NCBI GenBank assembly: GCA_001695595.3
Contig: MBPM02000007.1
Location: 1,426,001-1,490,000, forward strand
Length of the DNA stretch: 64,000 nt
Direction: 5' to 3'
Origin: Plasmopara viticola
Lineage: Eukaryota; Oomycota; Peronosporomycetes; Peronosporales; Peronosporaceae
Shown here piece by piece: positions 10,825-21,621 of the stretch. A program made the translations under genes and the position numbers. The first letter of the stretch is position 1. The number at the start of each line of letters is the position of its first letter. The notes under the pieces were generated by a model. It ran no database searches and had not been told where the DNA came from. It was given only the letters and a program-made list of their open reading frames with translations.

Positions 10825-11869
10825 ACAATGACTTTTGTCCGTGAAAGCTGAACGGTAACCATGGCTAGCTTTGCGTAACGACACATTGTCATGGAATATT
10901 CATACTGTTCTTCTCGTTTCCACGATTTTGTTAAGGAGTGTGCTGTTGCGTTTAAATGGCAGCGAATACCCATTCTTTAATCAAAAGTCAGACTTTTTTG
11001 TATACTTCGGATCCGATAGTCTACTTGATAGATTGCGACAATAAATATTGTATAAATATTTTGTTGTCTATCGTGACGTTTCCAATGACTAAAGATTTGG
11101 CAATTAGTGTCATTCTTTGCTTTCTTAAGAGACCACACCAGTCGTATCATTTCTACATACGCTAAGTATAGGTCTATCACTGCGACGCAACGTTAATGAT
11201 TGGACAATGACTAGTGCTAAAAATTGATGCTTTTAAGCAATACATTAATTAGTGCCTTTTTTAGATATACAGTGCTTGAACGCGCACACACGATAACCGC
11301 ACATAAGATCTGCCTGCCACTGCTTATCTAGTACGATACTAACAGCACGCATAATTCTGTTTTGGAGCTTTCCAGTAAATATATTAGCACCAACACAAGA
11401 ACCGAAAGGTGGAATGTGCGCATTTTAAGGATGAAAAACTGTTTTCGTTCGCTGGTAAAAAAATAGAAGGGCATAACATGAAATGATTATCTACAAACAA
11501 GCAAGAAATACACTATAGCTTTCAAGTCTTTATTTTCGCGCTAGGTGCAAGTTAAAGACAAGGTATTGACCTCTTGTCCTGACACTGTGTCAATGTCTTG
11601 TGCGACTTTATTTCACCACGAATGGAAGCTTTGATGTGTCGAGAAAAAACATAAAGCACACATTATGCTGAATACCGAAACTTTATTTTCCATTAACCAT
11701 TCAAACGCTACATAAATGACAACGACGAAGCAGAAATGATAATTTAACGATTTTGTTATTGTGAATTCATGATAGTATATTAGTTCAGACCGTTGCATCA
11801 ATCCGAGCTTTTGTGGTAAAGCTGACCATTTAAAATGAGCCATTGCTTCTTATCATCTCAAGACCAAAC
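10825..11869. repeat. duplicated effector 3' flank
   Basis: No gene. 10976-11165 matches the 3' flank of the first effector. 11280-11400 (around CGATAACCGCACATAAGATCTGCCTGCCACTGCTTA) matches 14750-14840 after the third effector. A 69-codon frame at 10956 is part of this non-coding repeat. Confidence 0.7.
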
Positions 11870-11905
11870 GGTTTTTGCCAAGCTATTTGTATTAAATTGC
11901 ACGAG

Positions 11906-12372
11906 ATGACGCACAAATAACGTCCTCACCGTCGCCGCGGCAAGGGCACTGCGCCAACTGCAATAGGTTCACCTTCCTCGCCTAAAGCACTTCAGCATAC
12001 ACCAATACGAGGGGTTTGCCACGCTTTTTGTTCCAATTGCCACGCTTTTGTCCCAAAAAAGGGATAGCGGAATGTGTTCAAACTCACTTGAGATATCGTC
12101 GTGCTGCTGCTGGTCGCGATGTTTACGAAACCTCGGACCTCTGACTGACGCCCGTACTGCTCCAAACGCTACGTTACTTGTTCACGACAATACTTCTCTG
12201 GCCACAAAGTGGCCTTGATTCGTGGGAAATTGTCAATCGGTCCAAATTGTCGAGTTTCTCGCTGTTTGTCATTTTATACGCAGCGTAAGACAAGGCTTTA
12301 CAGTGCAGGTATGGGTATGCAGAACTTATCCAAAAGAATGTTCCTGACACTTGATGGTATTGTTGAATGCAG
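11906..12372 (+). pseudogene. broken copy of the SAC3-family gene
   Basis: This stretch is a degraded duplicate of the gene at 15632-16972. Matching parts include the start (GAGATGACGCAC), the segment CGTCGTGCTGCTGCTGGTCGCGATGTTTACGA and the exon 1 end with splice donor (TTTACAGTGCAG|GTATGGGTATG). The fifth codon is already TAA. The region coding for the family's cysteine motif is disrupted: a GCCACGCTTTT string is duplicated and the sequence up to the CGTCGTGCTGCTGC box has been deleted. The copy ends just after the intron, near TTGAATGCAG, so most of exon 2 is missing. It shows that the duplicated unit once contained effector plus SAC3 gene. Confidence 0.85.
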
Positions 12373-13277
12373 CTTGGCAGTAAAATGTAAAGTAACTTTG
12401 TAAATGTATTGCAACCAGTAGTAGTAACCATCATTATCGCGCCTGCAGAATGTCTGTCGTTATCCAGTGGCAACAAGTACTCATCAAGGTACATGGGAAG
12501 CAGCGCATCCAATTTCTCTTCATGGAGGGTGAGCTTTTACAGGAAGCCAAAGTGTGTGTACTAACCAGAAGTCATAGTTGAGGACGTTAAACAGAAGAAC
12601 TACCTATGAGAAGGTCATACTATATGATCATTCTTTTGGCTTGCGTTTTAAAGGCACATCTTCAAGTCTTACATTTTAATCGAGTGGGCCATGTCGCTAG
12701 TTATTAACAAAAGAAGAAAAGTCATATTATACGAATCGGTTTATAAAGTTTGAAAGTGCCAACGAAGCACGTAAACGTGTCTTTGACCGAAACATCAGCA
12801 AGTGCACTAAATTATGATTCTAGCATGCGAATGTCGGGCATTATTTACAATTGCTGTTGCTGTTCCTCCCGCAGATTGATTGAACTTAGTGCGACCCTCA
12901 ACCTTGAGCGCACTCGAAGGACTCAATGAGAAATTGCCCCCAGAAAAACAGCGAAAAAAGTAATTCACTGAATATATTACCATTTTGTAAGTACATGTTT
13001 CGTACGTTGACCTTCATACACAGCTTCGCTAACAATATCCCAAAACCACGCGTTTGATTGCTTATCTTCATATTAATTATTGTCCTAACTACTACTAGCA
13101 TTCTGTTGCCCATTATATCGAAACGCGTGTTGTAATACGCTAATTGCACTATCAAATTAATGGACATCATTGTAATATCCATTGTTCGGTACAGTATTCT
13201 TGATAAATCAGGCGGTGAAGTGGTCCACCCTACTTTGTATCTTCTAAATCCGTATACATCACTTTCTAATTGACACC
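12373..13277. repeat. duplicated effector 5' flank
   Basis: From about 12420 (ATCATTATCGCGCCTGCAG) the sequence matches 9150 onward, including the box AAAGTGTGTGTACTAACCAGAAGTCAT. An insertion at roughly 12890-13100, absent from the second effector's flank, carries a long minus-strand frame of unknown nature. The last 80 bp are the conserved leader. No gene is supported here. Confidence 0.6.
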
Positions 13278-14441
13278 ATGCACTTTCGCTACTTAAAACT
13301 GGCACTTCTGGCAGGTGCTCTTACTGCAAATGCCCCGGCTGATTCGGCGAGGCTACTTGTGACAAAGTCAAACATTTCTAATTCCGAGAATGTTCTAGTG
13401 CCGAGGGCAGCAACCAGAACTCAAAATTCGACTGGCATTGACGACGAAGAAAGGGACAAATTCACGTTTACACACTTTGCAAAAAGCATTCTAATGAGCG
13501 ACAAAGACAAGTATGAGCTTATTGAAGAAAATGCGATCAGCAATGTGTTAGAATTGGTAAGGCAGAAAGCGTCTGCAAGTCAGATTCTCAGCGATGAAGA
13601 AGTTGATGCCGTGTCGGGTGACCTCTTGGCCAATAAGACCTGGGTAAAGTGGGCCTATTTCATTTTCGTATCACGGAAATCGACAGTCAAAGATAAGATT
13701 TACGCAGCTATTATCGCGGCCATGTTGGCCAAATGTGACTACACAGCATTGACTAAAAAGTTGTTGGATGCTGCAAAGTATCCAAATTCGAAAGCATTTG
13801 TCAATGAACTTATACAGGTGTTGATTAAGCAGAGATTCGAGCGTTATCTCCAGCCAGACATTCTCTTGAAGCTGCTGAGGATTGACTTAAAAATGGACAA
13901 CTTGTTCGAAAGCAAGGAACTCCTGATGTTTTTCAATTACATGAGCGTACGGTTCAGACAGCCCTCCATGGTCGATTGCTTTGTTGTTGAACTCAAAGTC
14001 TTCGAGAAATGTTTTGAGCCGGCCGATTTTCTCAAGATGCTGACTTCGCAGAGCAACGCCAAGTATTACAGGAGCAGAGTGTACTTGACGCTAATAAAGG
14101 AAGTTTGGTTGAATAAGAAAGTGCTTCCATCTGAAGTCGTATTCATGCTGAAGCCTGACAAAGAACACGATTATCTATTTCTCAATTTTGAGGCAAGCAG
14201 AGCAGCTATAAAATTTTGGCTGGACTACTACAAGCGCTTTTGTAACGAGTATCAAGATTACCACGAGACGTTGATGGAAGTGCTTACAAATGGTTTGTGG
14301 CCGAGAGCCAACTTAGTACTAGATGCAGCAAAGAATGCAAACGATGAAACCACGAGGTCCTTTGCACGTTCGATCGAGAGCGGACATAATCCTCAAGGGC
14401 CTCCTGAGAATTTTCACGACGACTTGAAGGCTAGACAATGA
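13278..14441 (+). CDS. secreted WY-fold effector, short subfamily (387 aa)
   Basis: The third tandem paralogue. The signal peptide is MHFRYLKLALLAGALTANAP, then ADSARLLV. RTQN stands at 47-50 and DDEER at 55-59; no RXLR. The helical body includes TWVKWAYFIFV (first W/Y block) and VWLNKKVLPSEVVFMLKPDKEHDYLF with FWLDYYKRF (final WY block). It diverges from the other two mainly in the linker after the signal peptide and in the 'MSVRFRQPSMVDC' segment. It is followed 1.2 kb downstream by the intact SAC3 gene, as the second copy is by the broken one. The target and activity are unknown; the secretion and WY-fold calls are well supported by pattern and paralogy. Confidence 0.88.
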   Translation: MHFRYLKLALLAGALTANAPADSARLLVTKSNISNSENVLVPRAATRTQNSTGIDDEERDKFTFTHFAKSILMSDKDKYELIEENAISNVLELVRQKASASQILSDEEVDAVSGDLLANKTWVKWAYFIFVSRKSTVKDKIYAAIIAAMLAKCDYTALTKKLLDAAKYPNSKAFVNELIQVLIKQRFERYLQPDILLKLLRIDLKMDNLFESKELLMFFNYMSVRFRQPSMVDCFVVELKVFEKCFEPADFLKMLTSQSNAKYYRSRVYLTLIKEVWLNKKVLPSEVVFMLKPDKEHDYLFLNFEASRAAIKFWLDYYKRFCNEYQDYHETLMEVLTNGLWPRANLVLDAAKNANDETTRSFARSIESGHNPQGPPENFHDDLKARQ

Positions 14442-15631
14442 CTTTGTTCTCGAAAGCTCCATTTGCTGTCATCATGGCTAGTTTTGCGTGAAGACAGATC
14501 ATTCCTGATGTTCGTTTGTTTCTACGATATCGTTGCGAAATGTGCTGTTACGTTAAATTGGCAGAAAATGCTCATTTTTTAATAAAAAATTATACTTTTC
14601 TTCATACGAGTTGTACCATATATGTTCTGATAGATTCTCTACAAGAGATTAGACGATGTCTGGTGCTAAGTATTGGTATCTCAGATGTCTAACGCTACGA
14701 AAAGCAATCAGGATATAGGCTGGATCTAAGTTCGTGACTTCTAAGGCGTAAACACGACGACCGCATAGAATGCATGCCATCCAGTGCTTATTCAGTACGA
14801 CACAAGCAGTATGCGGAGTTCTGTTTTAGGGCTTGCAGGCTTCGAATAGCCAAAAGGCAATATAAACTATCAACGATATTGCGCACTTTACATCGTAATT
14901 TACGGCTTCGTGGTAGATTGTAATGCAGCTTTCTCGCGAGGGCAATGCAAGCCAAACATCTACACACAATATTGGCATAGCCCTATGAACTTTACCTTAA
15001 GTTTTTCAGGCACGAAATAGATGTCTGTGGTGATTAGTACATCGTGTACCAACACAAAATTCTAAAGGTGGAATGGTGCGCTTTAAAAAGATGCTGCTAC
15101 AATATAAAAGGGCTTACCATAAAATGATTATCTACAAATGAGCAAAAACGTACACATGCTTTTTACTCTATGCGTTGCAAGTCAAACGACGAAGTAACGA
15201 CCTCTTGTCCTGACCCTGTGTCAGTGTCTTGTACAAGTTCATTCCTATTACAGAAGCTGTAATGATAACCCGACGAAGCAGAAATGAGAATCTAACAAAG
15301 CGATATTGTAGTAAAAAAAAAGTCATAGCTTTACGGCGTCAATTTTGATTCCGCTCGCTTGAGCAATCGTTGACACTGTAGACTAACGTGATCAATGCAG
15401 CAAGTTTAGTGGATCAATTAATGCCGCAATTACAAGACAGTACGGCTTAAAAACTTTGTTCATCACAGTATGATATTAACGATGATCCGAGCTTTTGTGG
15501 AAAAACTGACCCTTTAAAATGAGCCACTAAACTGGCGTGGCGGCAATTTACCTTTTATCAGGCAAAATATCCTCAAAATTAAGTATACGCCATGTTTTTG
15601 CCAAGCTAATTGTATTAATTAATTGCACGAG
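14442..15631. other. intergenic, partly duplicated
   Basis: The first 350 bp resemble the 3' flanks of the other short effectors, and 14750-14840 matches 11280-11380. From about 15470 (GATCCGAGCTTTTGTGG) the sequence matches the lead-in to the broken SAC3 copy near 11795. No gene is seen. Confidence 0.6.
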
Positions 15632-16972
15632 ATGACGCACGAGAAACGTCCCCACCGTCGCCGCAGCAAGGGCACAGCGCCACCTACAATAACTTCCCCT
15701 TCCTCGTCTGAACCACTTGAGCATACATCAATACGAGGGCATTGCCACGCTTTTTGTCCCGTAAAAGAGAAGGTTGAACGTGCTCAAACTCAGGAGCTCA
15801 GTCGCTTCGAGTGCCCCACAGCCCGTAATCAAGACCTCGTGCCCGTAAAGAAATACCGTCGTGCTGCTGCCGGTCGGGATGTTTACGAGACATCGGACCT
15901 TCGACCGGCGCCCATACTGCTCCAAACGCTACGGTACTTGTTCACGACGGTACTCCCCTGGCCACGAAGTGGCTTTGATGCGTGGGAGAACCGTCAAGCG
16001 GTCCAAGTTGTCGAGTTTCTCGCGGTTTATCATTTTATTAATGACCGGATACGCAGCGTACGACAAGATTTTACAGTGCAGGTTTGGGTATGAAAAACCT
16101 ACTTAAAAGAATGCTTTTGACTTTTGATGGTGTTGATGCAGCGAATTGAAGATAGATCCTTAGTGACCGCGTTGCAGCAAACGGTTCGATTCCACTTGCT
16201 CGCAGGATTGCGAGCGATGCAATTGCTACCGAATGAAGTGTATCAACAAGAGTGGAGCGACACATTAAACGACCAACAGCTGGCGTCAGCTCTGTCGCAG
16301 CTCCAGACGCTGTACAATACGCCCAACGTGGCAAAGCTGGACGTCGTTGAGCTAGGCGAGTTTATCGCATACGACGTGCTGTTACACGCAAACGACCCTC
16401 AACTCGTCGCGTGGCTCCTGCTCAAGCTGTCACCTACACGACGCAATTTGCCAAGTGTGCAGCGGGCACTTCGCACCTTCGTGGCGTTGCAAACCGACGA
16501 CTTTTATGCGTTCGTTACCAACTTTGCTGCCATGTCGATGCTGGAGCGAGCGGTTTCGTTGCGTCATTTGCCAATTGTCTGGACGCGCAGTCTGCATATG
16601 ATGAACAAGGGATTGACGAAACAGGACCGGTTTCCATTGGAGCAACTCGCGCGGTGGATGGGCCTTGCACACGCTACAAGTGAAGACGATGGTGGCAAAC
16701 TTGCTGATCAACTATGTAAAGGACTGAACATTCAAACACAACTTCCTTTATCCCCATCGTCTCAAACTGACTCGAGTGACGCCTGGGAAACGAATACTGT
16801 CGTGTCAACAAGATCGACAAGGACTGGGGTTGCGTTGTTCAAAGCTGCTCCATTGAAAGACCATCTCAACTTGGAAACTCAACGGCTGTTGCTTCGCCAC
16901 ATTGCACTCCAATCTGAAGACGGCAATGCTGTGCAATCATCCGAGCTTATTATGGGAGCACTGCGAGATTGA
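15632..16972 (+). CDS. SAC3/GANP-family protein (SAC3D1-like, 426 aa)
   Basis: A member of the SAC3/GANP/THP3 family, whose proteins scaffold mRNA-export or related complexes with helical PCI-like domains. Two exons, 15632-16081 and 16142-16972, flank a 60-bp GT-AG intron (CAG|GTTTGG...GATGCAG|CGA). Splicing joins RSVRQDFTVQ to RIEDRSLVTA and keeps the family motif R-S-[IV]-R-Q-D followed by a helix ending in RFHLLAG. Exon 1 has FCPVKEKVER...LSRFE (about 41-57) and KKYRRAAAGRD, both typical of the family. The ATG at 15632 is preferred; the frame runs a little further upstream only from a TTG. At this length it resembles the short SAC3D1/SHD1 type, not the giant GANP. It converges on ARS2. A truncated duplicate lies at 11906. 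Confidence 0.88.
16082..16141 (+). other. intron of the SAC3-family gene
   Basis: 60 bp with GT and AG ends. Removing it joins two frames into one continuous family motif (RQDFTVQ|RIEDRS). The same donor survives in the broken copy at about 12309. Confidence 0.9.
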
Positions 16973-17212
16973 TGGGAATCAGTAAAAAGTGTTTGTTTAG
17001 GTTTTATTCTCACACATGTTAGAATGCCAAAATTGCAGCTGTAAGTGATCACGAGACAACAAGACTCGTCTCATGATCCTTTCATTGCATTCGACTGCTG
17101 CGCAACTCAAACTACACCTTGTACTTTGACGGTTCTTGCATACCTTGTAACAGCGCATGGTAGTGGGGAGAGACGAGGCTCTGAACTTGTTCGAACCCTT
17201 TTCCCATTAAAC
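16973..17212. other. convergent 3' intergenic spacer
   Basis: A 240-bp spacer between the SAC3-family stop (+) and the ARS2 stop (-). Both genes must end transcription here. No other signal is seen. Confidence 0.7.
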
Positions 17213-19360
17213 TCACACTTTGGTTTTCTTTTTCGGAGGTGGCAAGCTGTCCAGTGCGTCAAAGCTCAATTCGACTTTGGTGTCCAATAAATTGTCTAAA
17301 TCACGATACGACGTCGAGACTTGGCGAGGATCGACCGGCAACTCGCCGTCAGGAACTCGAGGCAGTGGTGCAGGTCCGCGCGACGGTGAATTCCCGTAGC
17401 CACCACGATTGTTGAATCGTGGAGGCGAGCGCATTGGCCGATCAAAGGAACCCTGTCGCATCCAATCATCACGCACGGGAGGGCCACGACTTCGAAAATT
17501 ATCGTCTCGGTAGAATCCCCGGCCACCTCCAAAGTCGCGATCAGGTCGTCCTCGATAGCCGCCATTATTCCGTCCATTATTCGCTCCTCCAGCACGGCCA
17601 CCAAGGACAGCACCACCTGGCATACTGTTGCTCGTCTCGAGAGAAGGCATCGGACGTTGCTCGTCTTCTCGGTATTGTTCCCACATGTAACTTTCACCCA
17701 CTTCGGCAATCTTGTCCACAACTAATTCCGGATGTTTGTTTCGAATGTGTTTCTTGACAAAATCCATGGCTTTGAAAAGTTTGGTACATAAGCGACAACG
17801 GTGTTTCCCGTCATCGCTCGCCTTTTCACCATAATTCGCGTACGTGTTCTCCAATGCAGCCTCCTCGCGCGCCTCGATCTCATTCACGAGTGCACGATCC
17901 TTTGCACGCTTGGCTTCCACAACATCAGGTGCTAATTCTTTTAAATACGTTTGCACTTTTTCGTCCAAGGCAGCCGCCCACCCGCCAATAACCTTGGCAG
18001 TCTCTCCACCCGTTGCCACATCTTTCCCTCCTGCTTCACTCTTGTCAGCAACTTCCTTTTCTTCGTCGGTCTTTTCCGACTTTGCAGCCTCTTGCCGTGC
18101 CTTTTCTTCCTCGAGATCCCGCGTAGAAGGTGAAGGACGGCAAAAGAGGGCTGGGTGTGCGTGCATGATATCCCCCATGTCAAGACACTGCACGCCTGCG
18201 TAATAAATATAATGATGGACACGACGCAAGTACGCGACAACCACGTCAAGCTTGTGTTTTTCGGTTGGGTACTTAAGCGTCACTTCATCCGACGCTAGCA
18301 ACGCATCAATCCCAAACCGCATGCGCTTGTCATCTGCACCATAAAATAAGCGTGCGTCCAATGCTTGAGCAAGACGTAGCGATTGCGCAAAATCGGCTAG
18401 GAGTCGTTCTGGCACCGACAAGTACGATGGCGTCTTGAGCGGTGCACGTGCGCGATGAGGAGACACTTGAAGACGAAAGGGTGAAAATTGATTGCCGTCT
18501 TCGACAAATGTATTGTGAATCTTGGGCATAGCGTCGCTTGCGGCGGCCGTGGTCTCGTAGATAATGTACGCTGAACGATCAAAGTCAAATGCACTCTTTT
18601 TGACAGGATCCGATAGGTACAACTGTGCAAACGGGCCACCCTATAGAAAAAGTAATCCTTAAGTGACAAAAAAACCAACCAACCTTACTTCAAGCAATCG
18701 TACCGCTTTCTTAATGGCTTCACTCAGTGTACCCACGGGACATGCACATGGTACACGACGTACGTACAAGATGCGGGCACTGTTCTCAAGATCATTGGCA
18801 AAGTCTTCCCCGAGCGGGTTCACACCATTCTCAACCGGTGGTTGTTCATCAAGACAGATCGTTGCCGCTCCAGACTGCACGCGCTCGCCAAATTGCTTGG
18901 CTTCATTGATTTGCTGCGTCGTCTTGAGTTTCTCGACACGATAACGAAGCGCTGGGGAGTAGCGTTCTTGCAGCCATTCTTCGCGTTTATGCAGGTCAAA
19001 GAACGCACGCAACACGCGTTGCACGTGCTTCTTTTTGTACTCTTCGTACCGCTGTTGATACACCTCGGGGGACAATTCGTCCGTTTGTCGCATCATCCAC
19101 ACTTTGTACGACACCAATGGCTCGGGGAGCGATGACAGGCGGGAATCCCGACGCGAATCGTCAAAGCGCGGATTCGAGTCGTAATTGTCACGGCCTCGAC
19201 GAGGACTGCGGCTGCGACTTCGGCCGCGTGGACCTCGAAAACGCATGTCATAGTTGTCACGGCTGTCGCTGCGGCGGCGAAAGTCGTCGCGCGGTCCATA
19301 CAATGCATTCAGAGGCGGACCGCCCCCGCGGTGGTCGACGGGTGGAAAGTCCTCACGCAT
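17213..19360 (-). CDS. ARS2/SERRATE-like RNA-processing zinc-finger protein (699 aa)
   Basis: In known systems ARS2/SERRATE binds the nuclear cap-binding complex and couples capped RNA to processing or decay. Exon 1 (19360-18689) and exon 2 (18640-17213) are joined across a 48-bp GT-AG intron, giving RLLE|GGPFAQLYL in one frame. Residues 1-75 are RS/RG-rich. Residues about 82-140 hold the SERRATE N-terminal domain (SYKVWMMRQTDELSPEVY, then RYEEYKKKHVQRV and FFDLHKREEWL). A degenerate RRM-like part spans the exon junction. An acidic E/K-rich linker follows, then a C2H2 finger (C506, C509, H522, H527; CRLCTKLFKAMDFVKKHIRNKH), the most conserved part of the family. The tail is rich in RG/GG and ends PPPKKKTKV, a basic putative NLS. 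The length fits the family. Confidence 0.93.
18641..18688 (-). other. intron of the ARS2-like gene
   Basis: 48 bp with donor GTAAGG and acceptor CTATAG on the minus strand. It contains an in-frame stop, so splicing is required to join the N- and C-terminal halves of ARS2. Confidence 0.92.
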
Positions 19361-19414
19361 GGGCTCGACCTAGTGGGGAGAAGAGGCTTTAGAAGCGCGT
19401 AGAAGGCGTGAACC

Positions 19415-19633
19415 ATGGACGACCGTCCGATGAAAATGTACGCACCATTCTGTGTCGAGTTGGAAAAGAAAGCTTTGAAGCGAGAGGAGACGCGGATATT
19501 AAAAGACTGGGACGTCTCCACCACTGGGTACTGCGTGTACCGATAAATGGGTACAGAACCCTACTATGCATTAGTGGATCGAATAAAGAGACTAACTGCA
19601 AGGTGCAGGCAATGGTATATTGATTGCAATTAG
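19415..19633 (+). CDS. possible micro-gene split by an in-frame TAA
   Basis: Between the ARS2 start and the membrane-protein stop, the plus strand reads a 43-codon frame (MDDRPMKMYAPFCVELEKKA..., ending YCVYR), then TAA, and directly in the same frame ATG and 28 more codons (MGTEPYYALVDRIKRLTARC..., ending WYIDCN, stop TAG). Composition is protein-like, with charged helices and several cysteines. It starts 55 bp from ARS2 in divergent orientation, and its final stop overlaps the opposite-strand stop of the next gene. It could be one small gene broken by a nonsense mutation or read through, two tandem ORFs, or chance. A 29-nt GT...AG gap exists but would shift the frame. I do not recognise the family. 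Confidence 0.4.
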
Positions 19634-20202
19634 ACTCCAGCGGCTCCTCGATTAGCAGCAGCCTTTTGACTACGAGGAGTCCCGACTTTCTCATCAAAGC
19701 TAAAGTCCTCAGCGAAGGAGTCAACGCTCGTGACCGGAATTGCACCCGTAGTGAAAAGAATGTCGAATAGAATACACACAGACGCCATGAAGACGGCAAT
19801 GATTGCCGTCACGATGTCAGAGCACTTGAATGCACAGACTTCTTCTAATAGAATCATTATGTCCTTGTCTAACCCCGAACATACCGACGTCCCGACGGGT
19901 GCGGCCGAGACGGCGACAGCACTCGCAAACGTAAGCACAAGCCAAACCGAGTCGAAGAGAACAAACACACGTGGCCGTGGGAGACGGAGCTTGCGCACGT
20001 CAAAGACCAGCACACGAAGCGTAAATGTAATGGCCACTAGTGCCCCAACGATAATTAAAAAGTAGACCTGCTTGCCGGATCGGAACAGCTCCTGGCCATA
20101 GTTACAGCTCTTCAGGCCACCAGACCCGGCCGTTCCGGCAGCAACTAGCGCAAGAAAGATCGTCAGCACTCGGACCGCCACCGGAGTTCGTTCGTGCACC
20201 AT
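19630..20202 (-). CDS. four-helix membrane protein, MARVEL-like (190 aa)
   Basis: The protein has four hydrophobic segments at about residues 11-31 (VLTIFLALVAAGTAG), 47-69 (FLIIVGALVAITFTL), 83-105 (VLFDSVWLVLTFASAVAVSAA) and 130-152 (IVTAIIAVFMASVCILFDILF), with short loops. A loop between helices 3 and 4 holds three cysteines (C115, C134, C138), and the basic, proline-poor tail is cytosolic. This layout matches MARVEL-type proteins of vesicle and plasma-membrane domains, but no diagnostic motif fixes the family. There is no intron. The ATG at 20202 is the first in frame and sits just before helix 1. The role is unknown. Confidence 0.75.
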   Translation of the reverse strand: MVHERTPVAVRVLTIFLALVAAGTAGSGGLKSCNYGQELFRSGKQVYFLIIVGALVAITFTLRVLVFDVRKLRLPRPRVFVLFDSVWLVLTFASAVAVSAAPVGTSVCSGLDKDIMILLEEVCAFKCSDIVTAIIAVFMASVCILFDILFTTGAIPVTSVDSFAEDFSFDEKVGTPRSQKAAANRGAAGV

Positions 20203-21109
20203 AGTTTAACTGCTAGCACGAACGAGCTTTCAGATCCTTTTCTGAAACGACAATTCAAGAATGAAGTTAGTGGGTGTTGCATGCGTCGTGCTTAAGCTTT
20301 CATACTTAAAATAAATTGGTCACCGCAATACGCGATCGTGAAAGCCATGGGAAGCCACAATAGGGCTGCACTCGAACGTTAGTTTGGCTAATAATAAGGG
20401 AAAGAGAGAAGTTGCTACTGTTTCCTAGGCAACGAGCAGATGAGTCGAACATGAAAAACCTGAAGGACAGCGATACGACCTTCTATCGTCGTTACCATAT
20501 GTGCACTGAGCTGATGCCACTAAGTGATCATTGATTGAGAACTGGTAGGATGGAGCTCTCACCGGCTTTGGATTGAGCAGATTTTCAATGGAAAGGAGAA
20601 AAGCAGGATGAAGGAGATAAGCAGACGAATGGTACCAGAGTATCGAGTTGGTAAAGCCATGTGAGCTGGTGTTACTAGAATGAGTGTTAGTGATCTAAAA
20701 TCCTTAATCGCAACAGCAATGCCAAGTCATGGGGCGCAATTTTATCAGAGAAATACTTTACTCTCAGCTTGATCGTCCAGCTACTTCGAGGAGTTTTTGA
20801 GCTGAAAGGATTGGTGAGGATGAAACTTTTTACTTTGTTGATACTTCAAGAATCGTATTAATTGTACAGAGTGCTTCACTCGCGGCATATGTACCCAACT
20901 CAGGCTCTCGATCTAAGGTTCACAGCATTGCTAGCAAAGGTCCATTTCTTCCTGCGCACACAAAAGTTGATTTTGCAGAAACGGTCTATTCGTGCTCGAA
21001 TCGATAGCGAGCAAATTACATGAATGAAGCCGACGCGTTTTTGATTTCTTGCGTCCTATAACGACAATTGTTGGTTAATTAAAAGACGGGTAGGATTTCC
21101 GAGAAAATG
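20203..21109. other. intergenic, nothing recognised
   Basis: About 900 bp without a frame of note on either strand. It must contain the promoter of the membrane-protein gene near 20200-20300 and the 3' end of the EFCAB10-like gene. No motif stands out. Confidence 0.5.
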
Positions 21110-21621
21110 TTAAGATAGAAGCGCATACAAGCTGCGAACAAAGAGGCTTTGGCTGATCATCGACACGGACTCAGGCAAGCGAAGAGATGGCTTTTCAATC
21201 CCGAGGTTTAGCAACGCTAAATCACAAACAAAAGTTAGAATCATTAGGTGACAGTACGTAGCCGTAATACCGAATACCTTGATCGTATTGCTCCATGGAG
21301 ATGAAACCTTGTTCTTTAATGTCAAACGCTGCGAACATCGCTTGAAGATCGCTCTCATCAAAAAAGGGCACCTGCAAGTTAAATAGTTAATTCAAACAAA
21401 GTATTACTTGGTACCTCGACAACTTTGCTCCGTACGTGACGTTGCGCTTGCTTTGCGTTTTGCATCTCTTCAAGTTGTTGAATCAAGAATTCGCGAGGCT
21501 TGGCTGGGCGGTGATAAAGGAGCAGAGTTCCCAGACCATCAAAGAGCTCTTTGATGCCGTGCGAAGCCATGTATAGCTCGGCGCGCACCTTCGGATCCTT
21601 CATATTGGTATCGGACGACAT
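21110..21621 (-). CDS. EFCAB10-like protein, three exons (135 aa)
   Basis: The predicted protein joins a RIIa/Dpy-30-like dimerisation segment (YMASHGIKELFDGLGTLL, then YHRPAKPREFLIQQLEEM) to a single EF-hand-like region (DESDLQAMFAAFDIKEQG, then ISMEQYDQALLNLGI), the layout of EF-hand domain protein 10, which is linked to cilia and axonemes in animals. Exons on the minus strand are 21621-21415, 21371-21278 and 21216-21110. Introns are 43 bp (GTACCA...TTGCAG) and 61 bp (GTATTC...TTTAG); their removal keeps one frame of 408 nt. Length is close to the human protein (about 127 aa). The EF loop looks degenerate, so calcium binding is doubtful. ATG 21621 is preferred over an upstream TTG. Confidence 0.85.

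Noticed and set aside
19528..19556. 29-nt GT-AG intron that would remove the TAA in the micro-gene
   Set aside because: Too short for splicing and it shifts the downstream frame away from the protein-like one.
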